Shown: piece by piece, positions 10,372 to 20,707 of the stretch | Layout of the letters: each line of letters opens with the position of its first letter | Numbering within the stretch: position 1 is the stretch's first letter | NCBI GenBank assembly: GCA_951394405.1 | Contig: OX596336.1 | Coordinates: forward strand, 1,116,001-1,180,000 | Length of the DNA stretch: 64,000 bases | DNA from: Coprinellus micaceus | Lineage: Eukaryota > Basidiomycota > Agaricomycetes > Agaricales > Psathyrellaceae | Direction: 5' to 3' | Position numbers and translations under genes: made by a program | Notes under the pieces: model-generated | What the model was told of the DNA's origin: nothing | Seen by the model: the letters and a program-made list of their open reading frames with translations, nothing else | Databases searched by the model: none

Positions 10372-12153
10372 TTAATGACGGAAGTCGGATTCATACTGAG
10401 TGAGTCGCTCTACGTAAGGACCATGATAGTTGGAGGGGTTGTAGTAGTTCGGCCGGGCCAAGTCTAATAGAACCCCAGCCTTCCTGATGTCTTTCAGAGG
10501 GTCATCATCGTCTTCTACATAGGGTCGGTAAGGCGGAATTGGGTACTCAAAGGGCAGATGGACGAGGGAGAGTTCTCGAAATGGACCTGCTCCGCTGAGT
10601 TCCCGTAAACTGGGGTCTATTTTCGCCTCAAGGAAGTCCATGACGACTTCCGGGGTGACAATAGCTTTAACTGCACACCGGAAGACTTCCAACCTTGGGC
10701 ATAGGCACTCCTCGCCTTGCTTTGGGGTGAGGGCCGTGATGTGGGAGTTGGTGAAGATGAATCGGCCGTTGGGGTTGCTGAATGAGTAGAAAGGCGGGGA
10801 CCCGAATCTATTCTCGAATCGGTCGGGGCCGACGCTGAGTTGCTTGAGGGAGGGACTACTTCGCAAGGATGAAAGGAATTCGCTTTCTGGGAGAGTAGGG
10901 AGGTCAAAGCCTAGGACCTCGACTTGATCACCGTGTTTCTGGAGTAGATCAGTGAAACCCGAGGTTATATGCCTGGCTAGGTCGTAGCTGGGGTAGTAGT
11001 GCAGCTCTCGGATGGCGGGGGTGTCGACAAGTGTGAGGAGCGTTTCCATCTGCCTACAGCACCCCTCGAGAGAAAGTGCTTTCAACATAGGTAACGTTAC
11101 GAAAGTAGAGTTCTCGGTGGCAAATTCCTCTTGGGGCGAAGAGGCCATGGGTAGAGAAAGGCATAGCCGGCTGAGGTTGATACACCGCGCTAAGGTGGGT
11201 AAAAGGCCGATAGCCATGGACGGAAGAGGCTCAGAACCCCATCCAAACGAGGGCGATCTGGCGTATGGTGCTACTATCGTCAAGGCTGTTAGGTTTTCCC
11301 AATGGACGGGCAGCTTGTTATAGCTATGGGGTGAATCCGTATTGGATGTGATGACCAACTTCCGTAGGGCGGGACTATCAAATGGAGTTTGGTAGTCGAA
11401 AAGGGATTGTGGGCCGTCGGGCGCGCTATGAGGAGCATACCAGCCGTAATCGGTCACCCGAAGGCCCTTGAGCTGCGGTAGAGGTGTGTCCTTCAGGAAC
11501 GCCCGCAGGGTCTCCGGCAGTGATTCAAAGTCGAGGAAGTCCCAGCGGTGGGATTGGGTGAGGAGTTTGACGAGGACGGCATGCAGCACTTCGAGGTGCC
11601 CAGATGGGGCTCCTGAGATATGCTCGCCTTTGCGTAGCCGAAGAGCAAGGGGAATGTTGGCCGACCTTGCGATCCATTTGTCAACCTCTGCCAGGAACAG
11701 TTCCTGCTTGCGCAGATCTTCGGGACCAGGAGGAGCCTGTAGCGATATCACGGTGAACGGAATCGCAATGTTGATAGATGACCACAGCTCCTGGGTGTGC
11801 AGTGCGACGTCCCTCCACAATTTACACACTCGCAGTAGGACGAGAGGTGCATCGCACACGCGAAAAGACGCGTATCCGTCTTTGGGCGCTCTCGCGCGCA
11901 TGAAGATGGCTCCCATGATCTCCGTGGGGAGGCGTCGCATCAAAGAGGCGGCAGACCTTGCGGGCTTCAGTTCCTTCAAAAGCTTCTCCTTCTCCTTCCA
12001 CAGCCTCTCATTCTCGTCTTGGTTGGCCTTGATCTCCTTTTCTAGCTGAGCGAGCTTCGCTTCGCCGGGAGCAAGCACCACCTTGAGCTGCTCAAGCTCT
12101 GCATCGGTTGGAGGTCGGTTGGTGGAGGCGAATTCGGTGAGATTGACACTCAT
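10372..12153 (-). CDS. F-box / leucine-rich repeat-like protein, copy 1
   Basis: Intronless, 593 residues; probable substrate receptor of an SCF ubiquitin ligase. A short coiled coil rich in Lys and Glu (residues about 20-55) precedes the F-box (RRLPTEIMGAIFMRA...PLVLLRVCKLWRDVAL...LWSSI, about 60-115). The rest is divergent leucine-rich repeats of the mushroom F-box type. The open frame runs upstream through the antisense of the tRNA-Ala, so the start is set at the first ATG after it (12153, Kozak-like ACCACCATG); its paralogue at 60209 starts at the same place. The tRNA-Ala 5' end lies 126 bases upstream in head-to-head orientation. It is strongly similar to the 60209 gene over its whole length, including a 99-base identical tract. 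Confidence 0.85.
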   Translation of the reverse strand: MSVNLTEFASTNRPPTDAELEQLKVVLAPGEAKLAQLEKEIKANQDENERLWKEKEKLLKELKPARSAASLMRRLPTEIMGAIFMRARAPKDGYASFRVCDAPLVLLRVCKLWRDVALHTQELWSSINIAIPFTVISLQAPPGPEDLRKQELFLAEVDKWIARSANIPLALRLRKGEHISGAPSGHLEVLHAVLVKLLTQSHRWDFLDFESLPETLRAFLKDTPLPQLKGLRVTDYGWYAPHSAPDGPQSLFDYQTPFDSPALRKLVITSNTDSPHSYNKLPVHWENLTALTIVAPYARSPSFGWGSEPLPSMAIGLLPTLARCINLSRLCLSLPMASSPQEEFATENSTFVTLPMLKALSLEGCCRQMETLLTLVDTPAIRELHYYPSYDLARHITSGFTDLLQKHGDQVEVLGFDLPTLPESEFLSSLRSSPSLKQLSVGPDRFENRFGSPPFYSFSNPNGRFIFTNSHITALTPKQGEECLCPRLEVFRCAVKAIVTPEVVMDFLEAKIDPSLRELSGAGPFRELSLVHLPFEYPIPPYRPYVEDDDDPLKDIRKAGVLLDLARPNYYNPSNYHGPYVERLTQYESDFRH

Positions 12154-12279
12154 GGTGGTGGTTTGAGGTTGAGCGCTCGGTGACAGGATAATGTGCTGTG
12201 CGGACAGCCGTGGGGCGCGCCCCGCCGGACGCCACGCGCCGCACGCGACAAGACCGCCTCCCGCCCCTCCCCGCCAACA

Positions 12280-12353
12280 GGGCACATGGTGTAGTTGGTT
12301 ATCACGCTCGCTTAGCATGCGAGAGGTGTTGGGTTCAATTCCCAATGTGTCCA
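12280..12353 (+). tRNA. tRNA-Ala(AGC), copy 2
   Basis: A complete cloverleaf: acceptor stem GGGCACA/TGTGTCC with one G-U pair, anticodon stem CTCGC/GCGAG with loop TTAGCAT, and T-stem TTGGG/CCCAA. The anticodon is AGC (alanine). There is no intron. A short T run (TCGTTTTGC) follows as RNA polymerase III terminator. It marks one edge of the duplicated block and sits head to head with the F-box gene at 12153. Confidence 0.95.
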
Positions 12354-12780
12354 TCGTTTTGCTTCTTGTTGGTTCTACCACCTGTGACCTGCATTAATAT
12401 CGACTAGAGTCTAGCCGCTAGCGGCTCTAGCCTGCTAGGACACTAGTGACTACGTGACTAGTAACTACTCCACTAACATTTTTAACTATGATCCACATCC
12501 CCAGCCCTTCGTGAAGTCGTGAGCACCCTGTCACCCAAAAACATATTCTCAGACTTTCCCCTCCCCCTAAGTTCCCACTCCCGACCGACTTGCCCCTCAA
12601 TATCATGCATGCGTTTCTGAAGCGCCCATCCGTCTCCCTGAGAAATAAAGACTGTTTAGCATTTACACCGCAACTCGGTCAATCATGGTATGCGCGAAAC
12701 GGTAAGGGAAGCAATACATAGGAATACACGGACTACCATGAGTACAAGCAGAGCAGGGGGTCCAAGAAGGGGCACGCAAA
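12354..12780. other. intergenic region with a CTAG-rich palindromic cluster
   Basis: 427 bases between tRNA-Ala and the PFF1 stop codon. Seven CTAG tetramers fall within 12404-12461, including the perfect 14-base palindrome AGCCGCTAGCGGCT at 12413-12426. Past this, only the 3' region of PFF1 is expected. Confidence 0.6.
12404..12461. repeat. CTAG-rich palindromic cluster
   Basis: CTAG occurs at 12404, 12411, 12418, 12427, 12435, 12443 and 12458. The 14-base palindrome at 12413-12426 could form a hairpin, and ACTAGT occurs twice beside it. It starts 51 bases beyond the end of the tRNA-Ala that borders the duplicated block. Confidence 0.6.
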
Positions 12781-15700
12781 TCAAACGGAGAAGGGGACCC
12801 AAGCTTCAACTAAACCGTCGGCAGCCTTCGTCACGGTCGCCCACTCAGGGAGGAACGCCAGCATCTCCTCAAGCGCAGGAATCTTCGGCTGCTCCTTGCC
12901 ATCCCAAGGCCAAATAGACCCATTGTCCACCATCCCACTCTCGTACTCAGCCCACTCGCAGGCAATCTTCCCCGACAACTTCCCGTCTTCATCGGTAGTA
13001 TCACCAATCTTCGTCGGCTCCCAATCGATATCCACAACGAAGGTCCTATCCCACGTCCGACTCCATAACCTGAGCTCCTTCAGGCCCTTGCCGAGGTCAA
13101 CTGGATACCCAGGTTGCATACCCGTCGAGCCACCCTCAACCGTGTACCGGACGACCTTGACACCAGACTCGGAGGGAGAGTCGAAGTAGATGCGGCAATT
13201 GCGAGTGTTGCGACCGATGACTGTCACGCGCGCCGACGCCCAGCTAGTACGTGTGATATCCGCCTTGATATAAGCGTCGGTGGGCGCGGTGGATACAGCT
13301 GTGGTACCCGTTGAGTTCTCGGCTTCACGCGACCAGCCCCATGGGTCGTTCCCTCCAGGGCTGGGCTGCAACTTCTTTCCGCTCTCCCACTCGCACGTCA
13401 GAAGCCCAGGTCGAACGAGGTCTTGGGTGCAATTGAGGTCCTTTCCTCTCGATGAAGGAAGATAGGGCAAAACCGAATGCATGAAGACAGGGCTCGCTGT
13501 GAGGAGGGTCGTCGTCTTAGGCGACGTCTGAATCTGTGCCGTGTCAGGGGAGTTGAGGAACACGGAATTGGGGTTGAGCTCGACGCGTTGGAGGAAGAAC
13601 ACCTTGAACGGATCATCATGGGTGAACGGGAAAACGAGCCAAAGGTAGGCGGTAGTCCAGAAGAATGACAGGAGGGCCAACCATGTCAAGCCTTGGTGCA
13701 GCTTGGGGCTGAAGGGGGAGATTGGAAGAACGAGAAGCACTGAGAGGGCTGCAATCGCGACGTAGACTGTAAATATCAAATTTAGCCATGCGTTGCCTTG
13801 AATCGAGGACGAAAGGATCCGCACCTGTTGCCGCGCTACTCCCGTCCGCCAATCCCTGACTCATCGAGTCCAAAAGCATCATCACAATCTGGCCCACCAG
13901 CGCAATAAACACCGGAACGCTCAACAGAACCTGCACCAGCCACCACCCAATCGCTCCTCCCTCGTCATATGGCTTCTGCCTTGACTGCGCTGAACCGTTC
14001 GACGACCTCTGCCCGAGCAAGGGGCTCCTTTCAGACTGCCCACGATGTTGCTCTCCTTCCGAGTCGCTGCTGCTGCTACTCGACGACGACGACCTCCCAG
14101 CTCGGGTCTTTCCTTTCTTCTTACGGTCCTCGGAGCCCCCGATGAGTCCCTGCAGAATCCCAACAACACTCGCGCCCCAGATCCCAACGTACCATGCCGT
14201 CACGACGTACACTCCACCAATGCGAGCCTTTGCGATGAAGATCGTGGAAACGAGGAGCACGACCCAGGCCAAGAAGTGCAAGTGAAGGAAGATGGTCGTC
14301 TTTTCCTTTTCCCGGGTAATCGTTGCATGCTTGATGGGTGAAGAAGGGAAGGCAAGCTTCAGGATAAGGACGACGGAGAGGTATGCCGACGAGAAGAATG
14401 ACAGGAGGACAAGGTATGGCCGGGTGTATACAGTCTGAAAGCCTTCGTTTAGACGCGTTTGGAAAGTGGAATAATGACTTACGAATGGGTTCACTGCGAC
14501 ATAACCCCAAACCAAAAGCCCCTGGACCACCATGGTAAAGACCAGTGCGACCCAAAAGCTAGACTGCTTCCAAATGGTATACAGAACGTGCTTGACCTTG
14601 TCCCACAGCGACTCGGGGGGAGGACTTGTAGAGTCGTCGCTCGATCCGAAGGTTCTTGGAGGTGACCTCGGAGCATTCGGCGCATGGGACGTTCCGGATC
14701 CAGCAGGTGCGTTGTACGCGGAGTAGGGCGCGGGCTGTTTGGGAGGGACAGGTGGCGGAGCGTCCCCGGCACCAAGGAAACCAGCGACAACCCACAGGAA
14801 AATGATCCAGATAGGGCCGACCACAAGTGCAACGACATTGAAGGTCAAAAGCGACTTCAGGCGGAAGGACACCATAGCAGCCTTGAACACTAATCGAACG
14901 CATCAACAACGGACCTCGGAGGAAGCTTGTTCCAGGAACTTACAGTCGAAATAGACGCCTGCGTTATGATGGGGTCGCTTTCCCTCAGGTTCTTGGCCTA
15001 ACAAACCAGCACCTACACCTCTCGCGACTTCGATCATCGCCCATAAGCTCTGTTCACCACCTTCTGTGAAGGATGGGCTGTCCCACTTGGTATGGTACCG
15101 ACTACGGCCCTTGTAGAACGCGATGTCCAAACCTTCCATTCTGACAAGGGCATCCTTCGTCGCATCTGGCTTCTCGTGAGCCGTTTTCAATAGCAAACGC
15201 GTGAACTAGGGAACGCACCAGGGCCATGCCTATCAATACCGGCGTACACTGAGTAGTCCGTTCCAGACCGAATGACCCCACGCGCAAAGGCGTCGGAGGA
15301 GAGGACGTTCCCATGAGGACTTCGAACGCGTAGTTTGCTGGGTGCGGCGTAGTAACTTTGAATCGGTTCCAAGGAGGTAGACCTGAAGAGCATGGGTCTC
15401 CCGCCTGCCGCAGCACCTTCCAAGTTGACGAATGTTGTCGTGAGGTTTGACCAAGGATGCTGCCAGAATCTGGAACATTATTCGCTCAGACTCGCGACGA
15501 AAGGTTTCGAGTTGAATACACGCACGCATGGGCACCGTTTAGCCAATCCTCCTCGCCGTTGTTGATGTTGAATATCGCGGTTCTCTTCTGCCGGTTGGAT
15601 GCAAAGTACTCGGCGAGTTGTAGTAGCGTTGTGACTCCCATTCCGTCGTCGGTCGCTCCAGGCGCGGTCGAAACGGAATCGTAGTGGGCCGAGAACAGTA

Positions 15701-16163
15701 CTGCTCCTTCTATTTCTTCTGTGCCGTCGACCTTAACCAGCAGGTTCGTGCCTTCGAAGTACACTCCATACGCCGACGAAGCCCATGATCCGTTACTCCT
15801 CAAGTCACTGTTGAAGTGCACGAAGTCGCGTCCGTCTGCAATGTCTTGCAAGCGGCGTTGAATATAGCCTCTGACTACATCGTTGGCATGAGAGTTGTAT
15901 GGGTGGGGTCTGGCGGCAATCTGGGACCCTGAAGTCAGTACAACCCGCGGAACGTGTATCACGGCACGTACATGCTCCAAGTCTCTCCTCGCTAGGTCCA
16001 AATTAAGCCATTCCAGCTTCTTGCTCCCAGTGTGAGGTGCGGAGGCTAGCTGGTCGGTGATAGAAATAGTAGTGAATGCAATGAGATAGATGAGCACCAA
16101 GAGGGTTGTAGTGGGTAGTGTGCGATACCCCAGGAAGGGGCGCACACGATTCAGAAACGACAT
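12781..16163 (-). CDS. PFF1: vacuolar membrane protease, M28 family (PFF1)
   Basis: Zinc-dependent M28 metallopeptidase of the vacuolar membrane. Exons 15526-16163, 15219-15469, 14944-15165, 13825-14889 (minus a 48-base in-frame intron at 14435-14482) and 12781-13766 join to 1037 residues, usual for the family. Residues about 15-38 form a signal anchor. The protease domain shows HYDSVSTAPGATDDGMGV (zinc ligands His and Asp) and NNGEEDWLNGAHA (catalytic and zinc-ligand glutamates), then NLEGAAAGG and LDIAFYKGRSRYHTKWDSP with the last histidine ligand. Eight or so membrane helices follow from FKAAMVSFRLKSLLTF onward, interrupted by a cytosolic Ser/Asp-rich loop. The C-terminal lumenal domain runs to the stop at 12781. 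The 48-base segment has GTAAGT, CTAAAC and TTCAG signals, and removing it gives the expected NPFTVYTRPYLVLLS. All key residues are present. Confidence 0.92.
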
Positions 16164-16200
16164 CTTGGAATGGAGACGCTCAAACGGTCTGGAGTCCGTG

Positions 16201-16208
16201 TTTATATA
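16201..16208 (-). promoter_or_regulatory. TATA box of PFF1
   Basis: TATATAAA on the minus strand, 38 bases before the PFF1 ATG at 16163. This is close, so the leader would be very short or transcription starts nearer the ATG. Confidence 0.5.
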
Positions 16209-16500
16209 GCTTCGTGGTTGTCTTCACACTGTCTTCACCACGTCAAATGAAATGCTCGCGCAACGTGCAGTTCATACAAGTTGCCTCGACTATGAAACGT
16301 GTTCGAGGCGCAGCATAGGCTCCTGGGTAATCAAATCGTTTCTGCATGGAAGTATATTGCCTTGGAAGCAAAATGAATGCTCACTTCGGCCGGTGGGTGG
16401 TATGTGGACGAGTTCAAGGTGCAATGACGCGATTCAAGGTTGAAGGGGCGGAGACGATAACCCGACTTTAGGGGTACCGACTTTAGGGCAGGCAAAACGA

Positions 16501-16574
16501 TGGACACATTGGGAATTGAACCCAACACCTCTCGCATGCTAAGCGAGCGTGATAACCAACTACACCATGTGCCC
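16501..16574 (-). tRNA. tRNA-Ala(AGC), copy 3
   Basis: Identical in sequence to the 12280 copy: same stems, anticodon AGC, no intron. Downstream on its strand is ATCGTTTTGCC, the same terminator context as copies 1 and 2. It stands alone between PFF1 and the dynamin gene, without an F-box gene beside it. Confidence 0.95.
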
Positions 16575-16750
16575 TGTTGGGCGCTTAACCTTTTTCTTTT
16601 CGTCCTCCGAGCACCCCAAGAGAGACCCCAAAACGGCGAGGTAAGGGAAGCGAAGAATACATTCGAGCGGGCGAATAGGGAAACATCAGAAGTAACGAGG
16701 ATTTACAGCACGCTCAAACGCAGCAAAACGCAGAAGGCCGAGCGCCCAAT

Positions 16751-19700
16751 TCAAGCGAGTCCAATCTCCAACAACTCGCGGTTCGCGACCTTCAGCCTCT
16801 CCAACTTCTTGGACAAGTCCTGCCTCTTGTCGGCAATCTGGATGCTCTCCTGAGCCAACTCCTGGGCGATTTTCGCACCATCGGACCCGTTGATACCAAG
16901 CCAAACGTACATAGTCTTGAGGATGTCGCGCTCGATGCCTTGGACAAGCTCGTAGTCGATAGCAAGAGGGATGTTGTCGGCGAAGCGCTTGTACGCGACT
17001 ACATGTGCAGGTGTCAGCGCAACTCGAAGTTAGTCGTGGCTGTCGACGTACCTTGGAAGTATGCCCGGACGTCGGCCATGATATTAATGGCCGGGAACAT
17101 CTTGTCGGCGGGAAGAACCTTGTAGATGTCTTCGGGCTGCGTACCCGTGATCCCCATCTCCGTCAAGCCTTGCAGAACTCTGGGAACACCACGGACGGCC
17201 TCGTCTTCGCTGTCGCCATGTGTAGCCTGGACCGTCATAGAGGCCTGGAAACCTTTGATATGCTGAGCCACGCCACCCCGGATGTCCTCTTCTCGAGCTG
17301 CCTTGTAATGCGCGAGGAACTTCTCCTTGTAGTCGGAGAGATAATGCTGGTTGAGAGTGAAGGGAAGGGATTCGAGATTCATGAACCACTTAATGCGGGC
17401 CTCCGCGCGCTCGAAGCATTCCTTGAGGTGGTTGTGGACGATCGTCCTGCATAAAGAGGCCGCTACATTTTAGTAACAATGCCGATGGTTGAACGTAGAA
17501 GGAACTGACCTCACGCGCTGCTCCAACGTGCCTTGGCCGAATGTTTCGAAGTGTTCGTTGACCAGCCTTTTTACGTACGCAGATAGGATCGTCTGGACAG
17601 ACTCCAAGTAGACGAAAGCCGGAGTGGCCCACTTCGAGACAATCTCCTTGATATACCCCTGCTGCACAACGAAAGGAATACTCCCAGGTAGTTCTCGGGT
17701 ACGTGCTCTGAGAAATTCGGGGAGATGTAAGCCAAATATACAACATGATGAGGCGGAGTTACTCACTGCATGGCCCGCTCATAGACTTCGTCGACATAAA
17801 CCACCCTGGCCCTTCCACCGAAGCGGCCGGCCGCGTGATGCGAGTCGGTTCCCTCCTCTCCGTACTCCTCTTCGTTATCAAGGAACCTGGGCTTCGGCAA
17901 AACCTTCTTGCCGGCCTTCTCCCTCTCGAAGGGGATGAACTCAGGCGCGGTCTCGCGGATGGCCTTCCTGAACTTCAACTGGGCTGGGCGCATCGCCTGG
18001 AGGAGGCCGTTGGAAGTGGGTATACCTTCGAGACAGTGACGCTTGAGATCGGAGGTGAAGATGTGGAGGAGGTTTGCGATGTCGTTGATCGGGTCCATGG
18101 AAGGAGGAGGGGGAAGGCGTTCGAGCGCTTGGCGGGTAGCGATGATTCCTCGCTCAAGTTCTTCCTGAATTTCGGGAAGCCTGAGGGACGTCCGTGTCAG
18201 GCGATTCGTTGTGTGCCAAGAGAACAGGGATCTTACCTCTTCGAAATCAAGTCGGACAAAACACCACTCAGTCTCTCGACCAAGTTCCTAGTCCTCAGGT
18301 ACTTTTGGTAGACACCGTCCAAGTCGCTCCAGGGCGCAGTCATAGCGAAGAACTCGTCCTCGCGCTGTCGAGCTTCGGCCCAGGTGATATTCTGCTTGAT
18401 GTCGTTAGAGCTTGGCTGCTTGACGCAGTACCAATTATTATCGAGGGGCTCGCGTTCGTTCCTGATAAAGCTGATCCAGCCGCGTTCTTCGCCAGTCGGG
18501 ATGCGGTCGGGCTTCGTGAGTACACCTGGCAGGGGAGGGAGGCGAAGAGGTGTCAATACACGTAAGTTAGTGGGGTGAGCTATAAGGGCGTACCGATGGT
18601 CCGCTTGCCCTCGGGGTCGTGGAGCTTGGCGAGCCTGTGGGCTCCTTGGTTCTCGAAATCCGCTGCAAAGCAGTTAGACAACATGAAGAAAGGAGTAGGG
18701 GTAAGATACTCACTCTCGCAGGCAACAGTCAGCAAGATGATGCAGCTGGGTTTCTTGATGTAGGATGTGACGAGCGACTCGACGAGCGCGATGTCGTTGG
18801 AGCTACCTCGTCCACTGCCCACGCTTGCAATGAGACCTGGACGTGGATTAGATTCGAGTGATAGGCCGACGAACGGTGAACATACCCGGGAGATCACAGA
18901 AGGACAAGTCAGCAACACCGGGACCGGAGATTGCCAACGATACAACGTTGCTCGAGAACGTCAACTCGCTCGTATCGAGGTCCTCGTCCTCGCCCTCCAA
19001 GAACTGAGTGCGAGGAGACGACGGGTTAAGGATAGCTCGTTGGGCACGGCGAATGCGTTCCTCGACGAGGGCCTTGTCGTAGATCACATGGCCGAAGTCC
19101 TCATTGCGGGCTTGACCGAGAGGCTGGCCAGTACGATCATGGGTGAAACGGAGGGTAACCTTACATTGCCAGGCAGAGTTCGTGGCACCTCGAGAGAGAC
19201 GACATTCGGTAGGACACCTTTGCAGAACGGAACGTCGATGAGATCGATATGTCCGCATCAGCCAAAGAAAGGAACCCACCTGGTACAGGTACCAGCGGCT
19301 CGAGGCAGAGTAATACCAGAGATAGACTCGATAAGGGAGGACTTGCCCGCGCTCTGGGAACCTATGACAGCGATCTGGGGGAGGTCGATATCGACCTGAA
19401 CGCTGGAGGGACGGGTTAAACTGGGTAGAAGATGGGCAATGGGCCAGAGGAAAGGCTTTACCCAGTCGTTTGGAGCCGATTGACAAGGTCAAGCATTTGT
19501 CGACGAGGCCGGGAGAGCTCGGCATTGGCGAGGCCAACGTCTTCAGAGTCTTGACTGGGCTTGGAGGCTTTGGCGACAGGGGGCTGCAATGCATGTTCCT
19601 CCTTTTTACCTGGGGGAGGTGCGGGTGGCTGAAGGCCAGGTTTGTCGGACGCGTTCGAAGAGGGCTTCGCTTGGAGCTTTCCTAGGACCATGGTGGGCTG

Positions 19701-19754
19701 TGAGGCGGGTCGAGGGAGAGATGGGCGGTTGAGTCTCGACAACACCTTCCCCAT
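16751..19754 (-). CDS. Mx-like dynamin-superfamily GTPase
   Basis: Large GTPase that polymerises and remodels membranes or binds target particles. In exon order: a Pro-rich N-terminal extension (residues 1-80), then the GTPase domain with P-loop [13 protein letters not shown], switch I region [20 protein letters not shown], and TKPD. A long middle/stalk domain follows, including [20 protein letters not shown] and [12 protein letters not shown]. The GTPase effector domain at the C-terminus ends LEIGLA. No PH or Pro-rich tail is present, as in the Mx/fungal cytosolic group rather than classical endocytic dynamin. About nine introns are needed. The stop is TGA at 16751-16753. ATG at 19754 is the first in frame; MVLGKLQ a little further in is an alternative start. 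In fungi this group has no settled role. Confidence 0.85.
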
Positions 19755-20281
19755 CCCGCCTATATCCCCTCGCTGGTCTTCTCAAATGTAATTAAAGTGT
19801 ACGCCCGCTGCCAGGTGCGGCCGAAGGGTCGGGCAGAACATTACGGATGTGGCGTCCATGGTTCCGTTGCCAAGAGGGTCGCACGAAAGACGACTGTTCC
19901 TCGCTGCGGGCGCTTAGGAAGCTGAGAATCTGCGGAAGAAGAACGGGCACCGTTCGAGTTCAAGTCCGCTGGAAGGCCGGGAATTATGAAATACGCCGCA
20001 CCAGATGTCAGCGGTCGGAAAGAACTCACCCTCATTGAATAGATGCTTCGCCCCTGTGAGGCCGTCGGGGTGAGGTGGTAGTCACCAGGAATGGTGGGTT
20101 GGGAGGATGGCCAAGGAACGTAAAGTGCCGCCGGCCATCAGGATTCCGACGCGCCACTCCAAATCGGCAGCGTCAGGAGGTCCGACTCCCGAGGCGCTCA
20201 GGGCCCAGGCAAAAAAAAAAAAAAACTATTACTACGTATTACTAGCCTTCAGGGCGCAAAGAAACACGCAAAAAGACTCTT
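19755..20281. other. intergenic, dynamin promoter side
   Basis: Upstream of the dynamin gene and downstream of the tRNA-Ile, both on the minus strand. It holds a run of 14 A at 20212-20225 and the tRNA-Ile terminator (five T on the minus strand near 20267-20272). No gene is recognised. Confidence 0.5.
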
Positions 20282-20355
20282 TGGCCAACGTGGGGATCGA
20301 ACCCAAGACCTTCGCGTTATTAGCACGACGCTCTAACCAACTGAGCTAGTCGGCC
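20282..20355 (-). tRNA. tRNA-Ile(AAT)
   Basis: A complete cloverleaf: acceptor GGCCGAC/GTTGGCC with one G-U pair, D-stem GCTC/GAGC, anticodon stem TCGTG/CGCGA with loop CTAATAA giving anticodon AAT (isoleucine), and T-stem TTGGG/CCCAC (TTGGG opposite CCCAC with a weak first pair). There is no intron. TTTTT follows about ten bases downstream on its strand. Confidence 0.92.
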
Positions 20356-20707
20356 AATGAGGGAAAGCATATTTTTGCAGTTAATCTTTTGCTCTTTTCT
20401 TTCGCGCGGCCAAGTAAGCGCCCACCACAATTTCTGGTTTGCAGCACCAAAGGAACTGGAGGGCTCCATTTCCGCCCAAGCTTACTGTTGTAGTTCCTCT
20501 ACCCTTTCGGTTGGCTTTGACTGGACGAGTCAACCAATGAAATTAGGAGCCGGTGGTCATCATGATCTGGGACAAGTTCGCACGATCCCGGCCCATTCTC
20601 TGCGTGGATCTCGGTGCTTGAAAAGATATCTCGAGATCTTCCTCCTCAAAGTGCCGTCGAAAGCCCTATTCGCGAAGCTCAAGGCCAAGGAGCCGGAACC
20701 GGCTGCA
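20356..20707. other. GCN1 upstream region, possible 5' exon
   Basis: An in-frame extension reaches back through ATG codons at 20537 and 20357. A strong intron-like segment, GTAAGCGCCC...TTTGCAG, lies near 20413-20443. The true 5' end of GCN1 may include part of this region. Confidence 0.4.

Noticed and set aside
12154..12381. Long open frame through the antisense of tRNA-Ala, extending the leucine-rich F-box gene upstream
   Set aside because: The MDTLGIEPNTSRML stretch is only the reverse translation of the tRNA. The same artefact appears at 16500 and 60010, and the paralogue shares the downstream ATG.
20212..20225. Run of A beside tRNA-Ile as a possible SINE tail
   Set aside because: The run is poly-A on the plus strand, whereas the tRNA is on the minus strand, so it has the wrong polarity for a tRNA-derived SINE. 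No target-site duplication was seen.
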